DNA of 64,000 bases from Gautieria morchelliformis (taxonomy: Eukaryota; Basidiomycota; Agaricomycetes; Gomphales; Gomphaceae): NCBI GenBank assembly GCA_015179125.1, contig WHVA01000358.1:1-64000 (forward strand), read 5' to 3'. Positions 33,362 to 42,209 of the stretch are shown in pieces (the stretch's first letter is position 1; the number at the start of each line of letters is the position of its first letter). Made by a program: the position numbers and the translations under genes. Under the pieces are notes generated by a model that was not told where the DNA came from, did not search any database, and worked only from the letters and a program-made list of their open reading frames with translations.

Positions 33362-35553
33362 GCGAGTCAGCGGTGAAAGACATGCCCCGCTCGACGAATC
33401 GGTTTTCAGTTCTCGAAACATGTACAATAGGGATCACAGGCGATATGATGCATCCTTCTCCGATCCCTGATCGAACTGAAACCAAACCAGCCATGCCAAA
33501 AACCCAACCCATCTCTCCAGTTGCTAATGCAAACCTTCCAGTCCCTCTATATGTCCGTACTGCTGACCTCCGCCGATGCACCAAAGTACCTCTCAAGGTC
33601 CACTCCGTTGACACAGGGCATCCACTTGCAATTGACTCCCTCCTTGACAGTGGTGCTACAGGGATGTTCATTGATGTGGAGTTTGTAAGGGAACACAGAC
33701 TTCGGACCCGTCCCCTACCCCATGCCATCCCCGTCTACAATATTGATGGTACCCCAAATGAGGCTGGCTCAATCAAGGAAGAAGTTGACCTCATTTGCAC
33801 CTTTGGGGATCATACGGAACGTGCCACATTCTCCGTCACGAGCCTTGGACGACTTGCCATCATTCTTGGTCACACATGGCTTGTTGAACACAACCCAGAA
33901 GTTGACTGGCGTACAGGAGATGTGAAGATGACACGCTGTCCCAAGTCATGTGGGGGCAGACCTGTTGTCAGAGGGCCCACAGTCGAAACTGTTCCAGAAG
34001 AGAGTGTAGATCAAGAGGAGGTTCCCATACAGCACACCCGCTCCCTACTTGAGGAAGGAGACAGGACCTTTGTCATCTTTGTGAATGAGAGTCCTGAAAT
34101 GATTGGTGCAGGCTGGACTGTCTCCCAACAGCTTGCTGAACGGGCCAGCAAGTCTGCACCAGTCAGATCCTTCGAGGACCTTGTCCCCAAACCATACCAG
34201 GAGTTCAAGGATGTGTTTTCTAAGGAGTCATTTGACCAACTGCCTCCTCGAAAGCCCTGGGACCATGCAATTGAGCTCACTCCAGGTGCACAACCCTTCA
34301 GCACAAAGGTTTACCCAATGTCACCGGTTAAGCAAAGGGAACTGGATAACTTCCTTGAGGAGAACCTGAAGAGCCATCGTATCCGTCCTTCCAAGTCACC
34401 TATGGCATCTCCAGTCTTCTTTGTGAAGAAAAAGGACGGCAGTCTTAGATTTGTGCAAGACTACCGGAAGCTCAATGATATAACAATCAAGAATGCCTAT
34501 CCTTTGCCCTTGTTCCAGACATCATGAATAAGATTGCTGCTGGAAGGGCTAAATACTTCACAAAGCTTGACATTTGCTGGGGATATAATAATGTACGCAT
34601 AAAAGAGGGAGATGAGTGGAAGGCAGCCTTTCGGACAAATAGGGGCCTGTATGAACCTCTAGTCATGTTCTTTGGACTCACGAACAGCCCAGCAACCTTC
34701 CAGACGATGATGAATGACATCTTCAAGAGTCTCATCAATGAAGGGGTTGTGGTGGTGTTCATGGACGACATTCTCATCTTCACAGAGTCACTTGAAGAAC
34801 ATCGTAGGATTGTACGACGTGTCCTTGAAATCCTCTGGGCCAACATCCAAGGCTGGGACTGGAACCAGTCCGGGAAACTCGACTCGAGGCCCTGGATGAG
34901 TTCACAACACAGATGGAAGCGGCCACAAGAGAAGCTTGTTCGGCCCTGTCCAAGGCAGCAGAGGACATGGCACGCTTCTATGACGTGCACCATAAAGCAG
35001 CCCCAGTTTATAAGCTTGGTGACAAGGTCTGGCTCAATGCACAAAACATCACAACCACTCGCCCAATGAAGAAGCTAGACCACAATGGCTAGGCCCCTAC
35101 ACTGTTAATAAGGTGGTCTCACGAAATGCCTATGGTCTAAATCTTCCTACATCCTTTGGTCGCACACATCCAGTGTTCTCTGTCGTCCTGCTTCGGCCAT
35201 ATGAAGATGACCCAATCCTTGAACGTCATGCCCTCCACCACCCCGCCTGTCATACGGATGGAGCCGAAGAATATGAAGTTGAAAGGATTCTAGACAGCAG
35301 GATGTTCCGTGGAAGGTTGGAGTATCTCGTGCGCTGGAAGGGCTATGGAGCTGCCGACGATCTCTGGCTACCAGCGAAAGATGTCTCTGGGGCAAAGCGA
35401 CTCGTTAAAGAATTTCACCGCAGAACCCAGAGGCACCTCAGCATATCTCAGCAGCCACATACATGTCCTCCCCTTCCAGAGATTTCAGAACTTCACAGAA
35501 CCTTCCAGGCAAACTCTCTTCGACTGGACAGCAGGCAGGGCTTCTACTTATGA
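33362..35553 (+). pseudogene. Gypsy pol with internal deletion; chromodomain retained
   Basis: The pol frame reads through protease ([15 protein letters not shown], then LGHTWL), into RT ([26 protein letters not shown]). After a 1-nt loss near 34512 it continues in the next frame with YFTKLDICWGYNNVRIKEGD and VVVVFMDDILIF, the RT active site. Near 34840 the sequence jumps to the C-terminal end of integrase (RLEALDEFTTQMEAATREA, VYKLGDKVWL). RT thumb, RNase H and the whole integrase core are missing. Another 1-nt loss lies near 35083. The frame then runs through VNKVVSRNAYGLNLP to a chromodomain, EYEVERILDSRMFRGRLEYL then VRWKGYGAADDLWLP, and stops at 35553. The chromodomain would target integration to modified chromatin in intact relatives. 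Confidence 0.9.
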
Positions 35554-35687
35554 TGTCAAGGGTCCAGAACCCCAAAGATAAGCGATATCAGCCTCCGCCT
35601 AACCAATTCATTCCGATAAGCTATATATCCCCTCTCCACCTGTGACCGCTCACTTCCACTGCATCGACCCCACCACATCCATCAACC

Positions 35688-36248
35688 ATGTCCTCGCCCG
35701 CCATTGAGCTTGTTGCCCTCCCCAGCTTCACCCAAAACCTCTCTGACCTGCCAAACATGTCACGTGTCGTTCCCACCCTCCTGCACTTCTCCGGCTTCTC
35801 GTCATCCAGAGCAGCCAGTGAAGCCAAGCTACAAAGGATGCTTGACTGCCGTGATCTCGACGTTGCATGGTCTTCAAAGTGGTCCGTCAGCTCTGAGGAC
35901 CTCACACCAGCGGAGAGTCAGGCGCCCACTCGCCCTGCACTCGCATTCCTCAGACCCCGACACAGACGAGAGAACACGTACTACATCGGCGACCCTGTCT
36001 TCCTCAATGATGGAACCCCCCCTTGTGGAACCCCTACACTTTCGAAGGCTGGGTGGGGCGGCGTTTCCGTAACATGGCAGGAGAGCGAATACGTCGAGCA
36101 AGGTTCCGAGGGCCGCACTTGCCCATGGACCCCAATCCCCCTGAGCTCATCATTGACCTGCGTTACCAGGAAGGGAAGGGCCAGGAGAGATGGTGGTCCC
36201 GCCTGTGGCATACTTGGAAACGATGTCTCAGTGGATGTTGAGGGCTAG
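35688..36248 (+). CDS. ORF of unknown function between pol and 3' LTR of the gypsy element
   Basis: A 186-aa frame with ATG in good context (accATGt) starts MSSPAIELVALPSFTQNLSD. I recognise no domain. From about 36020 a second frame (NPYTFEGWVGRRFRNMAGER, then PPELIIDLRYQEGKGQERWW) looks more protein-like than the one it overlaps. A single frameshift may therefore have scrambled the C-terminal half of an originally longer protein. Position downstream of pol is unusual for fungal gypsy elements. It may be an accessory ORF of the family or a captured host fragment. Confidence 0.45.
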   Translation: MSSPAIELVALPSFTQNLSDLPNMSRVVPTLLHFSGFSSSRAASEAKLQRMLDCRDLDVAWSSKWSVSSEDLTPAESQAPTRPALAFLRPRHRRENTYYIGDPVFLNDGTPPCGTPTLSKAGWGGVSVTWQESEYVEQGSEGRTCPWTPIPLSSSLTCVTRKGRARRDGGPACGILGNDVSVDVEG

Positions 36249-36294
36249 GTGGCAGCTGTGCTTGTCGGGACGACAAGCATTGAGAGGGGGGTGA

Positions 36295-36706
36295 TGTCAG
36301 GGTTCACGCATTTCCTTCCACAAGTTTCTATTTCCTTCCATGAGTTTCCGTTACCTTCCGTCAGTTTCCATAACCTTCCGTCACATTCCATCACATTCTG
36401 TCACATGTCACATTCCATCACATTCCATCACATGTCACATTCCGTCACATTCCGTAACCTTCTACAAGTTTCCGTCTCCCCTATTATGTAAGCCTTGCCA
36501 GCGCTATAAGACTGTAGCCCGTGTGGTGGCGTTTCCTCAGCTTGATCTCTGAGGATACCCACTACACAGGCAAGTCCCCATGTATCTATCATTGGTAGAG
36601 TTATAAACTGAGGATACCCACTACACAGTTGGTCATTGTCCTAGTATCGGCTCTTATCTCCTTGAGTATCTTTGGTTGTGGCTTCGTCATTAGTGTTGCC
36701 CTCACA
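36295..36706 (+). repeat. 3' LTR of the gypsy element (412 bp)
   Basis: Same ends as the 5' LTR and longer by extra ttccatcac/ttccgtcac words. Slippage in these words, and not substitution, accounts for most of the difference. Confidence 0.9.
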
Positions 36707-36707
36707 G

Positions 36708-39614
36708 TTGGGGATCTGCAGCGCCGATTTGATGGTCTCGAGGCTGCCTGGCCCTAGACCGAAAGTATGTAGTAGGGTGTGTATCGGTGAGGGGTGACGT
36801 CGGACCAGCCTGCGGGCACACGTCTTGACGGGTTTGGCTAGTGGGTGAGATACTGGGAGTGTGATCATGCGAGCGGCCGCCCTGTAGCAGGCGTAGAGCA
36901 TTAGCAGCTCAATAGGTAGGATGTTGGCAGGGACCTCCAGGACGTTGGTCGCCGTCTTCATGGCGCCCGTGATGGCGATAGTCGCCATCCTCTGCACCGA
37001 TGTTAGTTTGCGCACCACCCCGACTGAGCCGGACGCCTTCTTCCTCCCTGGGCATCGCCGAACCGGCGTGAACCATACGTCAGCTGTGTAGGTGAGCTTC
37101 GGTATCGCTACCGCGGTGTATAGTTGCCGCATATATTTGGCTCGTACTCCTGTGGAGGGCTTAGCTAGTCTGCGAAATAATAAAGTCCACTTAACCGCTT
37201 TGGCTATCGCCTTTTCAGCTTGTATGTTCCACCTTAGCTCCTCATCAAGGAATATCCCCAGGAACTTGTGGGATTCCTGTGGTTGTATGGTGACCCCATC
37301 GTAGGTGAAGCCTGGCTTGGTTTCTGGTTTTGTCTTCCCTGGGCGGTTGGGGTCCGGGCCCCTGCATCGGGAAAAGCAGACCACCGCGAACTTACTTTTC
37401 TCGAATCTGGAGTGGTGATCCTTTGTCCAGTCCTTCGCCCCCCCAGGCTTCATCAACATCTTCCTCAGGCTGTCATAAGCTTCAGATAAGTGTCTCCCTC
37501 CGCGAACAGGTTTGCGTCGTCCACGAAGGCAACAGCCGCCTGGCCTTTATCCGAGGCTACGTCCAGGAGGTTCGCGTTGTAGAATAGGTAGAGGATCATC
37601 GAGAGGGGGTCTCCCTGCCCTATGCCGTTGTCGATAGGGACCCAGTCCGATGTGTGGTCGTCGAACTTGAGCTTCGTTCTACGATCCTCCAGCATCTTCT
37701 CTACAAACTGTACATACTCCTCCGGCACTTTCCGCTTCCGCATGTTGTGGAGAAGACGGTTAGTGACCGCGTTCGGGAACGCACCTTCAATATCCAGGAA
37801 CAGCATCACCGCTACTTTTTTGCGGCACCACAATCCTTTGATCTTGTTGACAATCAGGTGCAGGGAGTCGGTGGTAGTCCTGCCGGGTCTGCCCCCGAAG
37901 TGATTGGCGGGGAGGAGGTGATGCTTTTCAGTTATGTGTACCATATCCTCTGTCACAATGGCCATCAGCAATTTTCCCATCATGTTGTAGAGCACGATGG
38001 GACGGTAAGCTTTTGGCGTGTTGTAGTTGGCCTTGCCCGGTTTTCGGAGTACCACCGTCACCCACGAACACCATCTAGCACTGTATGTCCCCAGCGCGAA
38101 GACGGCTCTGTAGATCCATAGCAGATGGTCGGTGATCAGGTCCGCCGCTTCCTTCAGGACGATGTTGGGTATGCCGTCATCTCTGGGGGCTTTGTGCGGC
38201 TTTAGCTTGGAGATCTGTTGTCTTAGCTGACTTTTTTGGAGCTGGAATCTGTAGTTGATCCTCCTGGGGTAGTTGTAGCTATCGAAGGTCTGGGGGGTCG
38301 TTGGCCTGGGTGGGAAGAACACCGTTGCCAGCATCTGGCTCTTCTCCTCGTTGGATTCCACTCTGTGGGTTGTGCCGTCTGAGCTAGTAGATTCCAGCGT
38401 GGGTATTCGGGTCTTCCCCCCATCCATGGCTGGGTTCGTGAGGTACCTGTTGGCCGTCCATAGCATATCGTCGCTGAGGTCGTCCAGATAGTCGATCCAG
38501 TGCTGTGTTTTGGCATCTTTTATGGCTGTCCTGTATTTCACGTCGATCTGTCGGAGTTCCTCATGGGAGGGGTGGTTAGCTATAGCTCGGTAACGATAGG
38601 ATAGATTGTTCAGCTTATTTTTCTTTCTCTTGAGGTCCGACAGTTCCTTGCTCCACCATCTGCGCGAGTGTGGGACTGGCTTGGACAGTGGGACTGTTGC
38701 CTCTATGACATCTTGGATAGCCGTCGTTAGCGCATCCACGGCCGCATTGAACTCTTCTGTCGTCCCGAGTTCCGTAGCGTCCGGTAGGTGTTCCAGCTGT
38801 TCTCTGAAGTCCTCCCAGTCGACTTCCCTGAAGTTGCGGAAGGGCGCCGGTGGGTCGAGCTTCACGTCGATGTCGAGCACGGTGTGGATGGGGATGTGGT
38901 CGGTGCCTGGGCCTCGAGCGCCCGGGTCAGTGTTACACTCGACTATGGAGTCAGCCACGTTGTCAGTATAGAACACGTTGTCTACCCTAGTCCAATTTTT
39001 TGTTGACATGGACTGCAGAGTGGGCAGGCGCTTTGGTAACGTCATTACCATGTTGTAGTCTGCTATTGCTGATATCAGCTTCTCCGCCTCCGCAGTCGCT
39101 GTAGCCGTGAAGAGGTGGCGGTTTCTCTCCTCGTCCCACATGGGATGATGGCGGTTGAAGTGCCCGCACCAAACCATGGCATCCGAGTCGTGCGATAGTA
39201 TGTCGTGTCGCTCTGTCTCCAGGAATTGCTCGAGGTGGCGTATGGTGTTTGAGTGTGTACAGTCGTTATAAATGTTAAGTATCGTTACTTTACCTTGTGG
39301 GTGCGTAAGCTGGAACACGGTGACGTCGTTCGAGTGTGTGTATTCTAGTTGTTTCCATGTATTCGTGTCAAGCATTGCATTAACCAGGATGACGGAGCGC
39401 TTCACAGAGTTGTCAGTAAGGTGGGACGTGGGATAGAGCACGTGCTAGTTATGATTGGCCTTGGTATTTCCCAAGGCGTCAATGTAAGGAGTACAAGGTC
39501 CCAACTGTTGTGCAGCGGCAAGTTGATGAGATCGAATTGAGCTTTGTCGGACTTGTTTAGGTTTTGTTGAAAGATTCTCAGTCTCTTCGGTGTGGGTTCT
39601 GTCGTATATGACAT
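36708..39614 (-). pseudogene. LINE ORF2, endonuclease and reverse transcriptase part
   Basis: Start ATG at 39614 (MSYTTEPTPKRLRIFQQNLN). The endonuclease N-terminal motif QQNLNKS is present. A small deletion after WDLVLL removes the expected QEP with its catalytic Glu, and a TAG follows at ~39450. The frame then resumes at LYPTSHLTDNSVKRSVILVN. The conserved G-D-F-N motif reads GHFNRHHPMWDE, so the catalytic Asp is His. RT motifs are intact: HKAPRDDGIPNIVLKEAA, GRPGRTTTDSLHLI, VMLFLDIEGAFPNAV, GIGQGDPLS and the active site AFVDDANLFAEG. A 1-nt frameshift near 37480 precedes EAYDSLRKM. The thumb/connection region runs to QIPN at the gypsy junction. Confidence 0.9.
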
Positions 39615-39664
39615 CAGTTTTGCGTAGGTGGGGGCTGACCTGTTATGTTGCCTGCGTCGCCCCA

Positions 39665-41353
39665 TCATTGTGTGGGGCCTAAGTCGATGCGGTTGGGTAA
39701 GGTGGCAGGGCTGGTTTGCCGCTGTGATACAGGTCTCCCCTGGCCCACTGGTGGTCGAACTGGCAGTGCCGGCTGGTAGGGTAGCGTGGTCTGTCTGTGC
39801 GTGTTGCTGTGGTGGGAGATCGTTGTCCATCCCCCTGCGGTGTGCGGGTTGGCAGGCGGTGGTATCAGCAGCGTGGGGGGGGCTATTTTGGGTGGTTGCG
39901 AGACATGCGTCCAGGGTTCTGCAGTGGGGAAGTAGGGCAGGAGGTTCTCCGGCAGCCTTCCGTCCATCTCCTCGCACCTGCGCATGAATGAGGGACACGC
40001 TCGGTCCCAGCTAGTATGGGTGTCTGTGTTGCAAGACACGCATCGGACCTTGCTAGCGTTAGCGCAGGCTGAGGTCTTGTGTCGGTCTCCGCAGGTGCCG
40101 CAAGTGTCGAATTCCTGCGGGCATACGTAGGAGATGTGGCTCCAGCCCTGACACTTCAGGCATCGTGTGGGCTCCTTCTTACATTTCTCCGCGTATACCC
40201 GCTTCTGACATATGATAAGTCCGTTGGTTAGGACTTTGTTGGCTATCTCTGCGCTATTGAGGATGATAAGCACGTGCCCGCAGGTTTGGTTGGGCGAGCG
40301 GCGGTTCGCAGGTTTGATCCACTTAGCCCTGTCAATCGCTCCATGCGGGAGCCTGTTGGTGCCCTCGATGTGCCTTAGCTCGTTGTCCCTGTCGGGGCCG
40401 AAGTGGAGGGGGACGAATTGGATCACGATGGGGTACAGCCTGGTCTTGATTCTTGCCTCGGGTGCCAGCGCGGCAGTGAATCGGATTCTGTGCTGTGCCT
40501 CATTGATCCATGTAGTGGCCTCCTCGGAGTCGAGCTCGAGTAAGATCCCCCCGTTGTTTAGTCGTCTTGTGCTGACCACGGAATGTCTAGTGTCGGCGTC
40601 TATGGCGCGCAAGGCCTCATCGGCTTTTTTGGCCAGCTCCGTGTTGTCCAGCTCCTTGAGGACCTGTGTGCCAGCCTCCACAGCGTCCACCAGGATCTGA
40701 CGCTGTTTAACCCCTTCTCTCGCTCGAACTCTAACGTCAAGGGTGGCCGATGTGGGGGAGGCGCTGAGTGTGAGCTGAGGTTGGGTCGTCGCCTTTTTTA
40801 CTGCGTCTCGGTATGTGGCCGTGGTCTCGTTGAGCTGCGTGGCCGTAGTGGTGACTGTAGATGAGGCGCCTTGTATGGATTGTAGGACTGCTTCCGCTTC
40901 TTCCGTGGTCCTTTGGGAGGTGCGGGCTGCCAACTCTGCCACGGCCATGGCCTTGTCGATAAGTCCCGTGGCCTCCTTCATCCTCTCCGCCAGCGCCCCC
41001 TCTCCCTCTTTAAGTTGTTCCCTCACCCTGTTGGCAATCCGATCCCCTCTGTCATCGTCCCCTATCTGTTCGAGGACGAATGCTATGGATCTTAGAGCGT
41101 TCGTCGTCTGCCGCGTCATTCCTTTGTATTGGGTGACTTGTAGTATGGCCGTAGACAGGGCTTCGGCCATCCAGGGCATCCCCGGGACTGTTAGCAGAGT
41201 GCGTTCTAAGTAGAGCTTACCTTCTTCCACTCCCGTTACCTCCTGTCCGGGCAGGTCCCTTATCTCTTCGCGTGCGAGGGCTCCCGGCTCTGCAGCTGTG
41301 CCCCTAGTGGTGGGTCGGTTGTTGGAGGGTCTCTTCTTGGTCGGGGGTTCCAT
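39665..41353 (-). CDS. LINE ORF1 protein with three zinc knuckles
   Basis: The first ATG of the open frame is at 41353 (MEPPTKKRPSNNRP); upstream codons in the frame are open to ~41480 but lack an ATG. The product is about 562 aa: a basic N-terminus, a long helical/coiled-coil middle (LKEGEGALAERMKEATGLID and following), an RNA-binding-like region (STRRLNNGGILLELDSEEA), and three CCHC-type knuckles: CLKCQGWSHISYVC, CGTCGDRHKTSAC and CVSCNTDTHTSWDRAC. The C-terminus is proline-rich. ORF1 proteins bind the element RNA as chaperones. The frame is undamaged, in contrast to ORF2, which starts 50 bp downstream. Confidence 0.92.
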   Translation of the reverse strand: MEPPTKKRPSNNRPTTRGTAAEPGALAREEIRDLPGQEVTGVEEGKLYLERTLLTVPGMPWMAEALSTAILQVTQYKGMTRQTTNALRSIAFVLEQIGDDDRGDRIANRVREQLKEGEGALAERMKEATGLIDKAMAVAELAARTSQRTTEEAEAVLQSIQGASSTVTTTATQLNETTATYRDAVKKATTQPQLTLSASPTSATLDVRVRAREGVKQRQILVDAVEAGTQVLKELDNTELAKKADEALRAIDADTRHSVVSTRRLNNGGILLELDSEEATTWINEAQHRIRFTAALAPEARIKTRLYPIVIQFVPLHFGPDRDNELRHIEGTNRLPHGAIDRAKWIKPANRRSPNQTCGHVLIILNSAEIANKVLTNGLIICQKRVYAEKCKKEPTRCLKCQGWSHISYVCPQEFDTCGTCGDRHKTSACANASKVRCVSCNTDTHTSWDRACPSFMRRCEEMDGRLPENLLPYFPTAEPWTHVSQPPKIAPPTLLIPPPANPHTAGGWTTISHHSNTHRQTTLPYQPALPVRPPVGQGRPVSQRQTSPATLPNRIDLGPTQ

Positions 41354-41537
41354 CTCTTTCCCGCGTCCTACTTGTTTTTCTTTCTCCTGACTGGCTGGTG
41401 TCTTTTGTCGTATCCTTCCCTGGTTGTCTATCTTGGTTTGCGACAGGGTAGGGGTGTGCGACACCCTGGCGGTGGGCGTGCGACCTCACATTCCACGATT
41501 TGCCACGAACAACGACCATGATTATTTGATTCCACCA

Positions 41538-42209
41538 ATGCTTCTTTTAATGCCATTAATGACGCCTCCAACGCCTCGGCCTAGAACTGTACCACTGCCA
41601 GAGATATCATTGTATTATTCCCCGGGCCCCTGGACCAGTAAGCGCGAAATTTTTGCCAAGTTGAATGTTTTCTTATCAGTCGTGTTAAAAGACGCTGTTG
41701 GTAATTTGCCTTCGCCCACCACACCCACCATCCAATTGCATGAGATGTTGCGCCCCTCGTCACCTCGACATGTCTATTACGACCTCGACAGTCCACCGAC
41801 TTCCGTCATTTTCCCTGACGAACAGTATACCTCGTTCATGCTCAGCATGGCTGCTACCAACCCTCCCCTCACCTATCTCCGCATCATGCTGCCCACCACT
41901 CCACCATTGCCCGTCATGGTGTACAATATGCGAAGCGTGACAGTTTTCGACGTACTCAATGCTATTTACCGTCGTCTACATGCGCCAGATAGTTCCTCTG
42001 TATGGGAAGAGATTGACTACCTGAACCTTAGAACCCGTCCCCCGATACCCATGCGCGCCACCTCATTTGACATACCCCGTACATTTCGCAGCTCGTCGAT
42101 TCCAGAGGCCAGGAGGAAAATAGAGCACCTCCATGGGAGAACCTCTTTCGTAGGATTAATGCCAGGACCTGATGGATCAAACTCATGGAACTTACACACG
42201 ACAGAATAA
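41538..42209 (+). CDS. DUF6699-domain protein
   Basis: ATG at 41538 gives a 223-aa single-exon protein, MLLLMPLMTPPTPRPRTVPL. The middle has ATNPPLTYLRIMLPTTPPLP, VTVFDVLNAIYRRLH and WEEIDYL; the end has GRTSFVGLMPGPDGSNSWNL. Together this is the pattern of DUF6699, a domain of unknown function common in mushroom genomes: A.NPP...L.I, then V.VxDVL.aiy, then R..FLGL......W.L. The start could lie further upstream if there is an additional exon. The LINE lies head to head with it about 180 bp away, so its promoter may be replaced by LINE sequence. No inactivating change seen. Confidence 0.75.
   Translation: MLLLMPLMTPPTPRPRTVPLPEISLYYSPGPWTSKREIFAKLNVFLSVVLKDAVGNLPSPTTPTIQLHEMLRPSSPRHVYYDLDSPPTSVIFPDEQYTSFMLSMAATNPPLTYLRIMLPTTPPLPVMVYNMRSVTVFDVLNAIYRRLHAPDSSSVWEEIDYLNLRTRPPIPMRATSFDIPRTFRSSSIPEARRKIEHLHGRTSFVGLMPGPDGSNSWNLHTTE

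Larger units (their letters stand above)
31823..36706 (+). mobile_element. Ty3/gypsy chromovirus element, internally deleted
   Basis: Two LTRs (31823-32206 and 36295-36706) start TGTCAGGG and end CTCACA. Between them lie gag, a frameshifted pol with a large internal deletion, a chromodomain and a third ORF. The polypurine tract gagaggggggtga precedes the 3' LTR. It lies in opposite orientation inside the LINE ORF2. The flanks carry a 12/13-bp near-identical direct repeat (gttggaggatctg, gttggggatctg) flush with both LTR ends, longer than the 4-6 bp usual for this superfamily. Confidence 0.92.
30505..41460 (-). mobile_element. Non-LTR retrotransposon (I/Tad-like LINE) interrupted by a gypsy element
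   Basis: The order on the minus strand is ORF1 (41353-39665), ORF2 (39614 to 36708, then 31822 to 31133 across the gypsy insertion), a 3' UTR and a 3' poly(A) seen as T-runs at 30505-30530. Two ORFs, an APE-type endonuclease, RT and a C-terminal RNase H place it in the I/Tad-like group. The 5' limit near 41460 is approximate. ORF1 is open, while ORF2 has several breaks, so the copy is dead for autonomous movement. No target duplication was recognised. Confidence 0.85.

Noticed and set aside
31823-36706. Complete, active gypsy element
   Set aside because: LTRs and gag are fine, but pol lacks RNase H and the integrase core and has two frameshifts.
41462-41464. Start of LINE ORF1 at a GTG codon
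   Set aside because: A eukaryotic start should be ATG; the first in-frame ATG is at 41353, so I used that.
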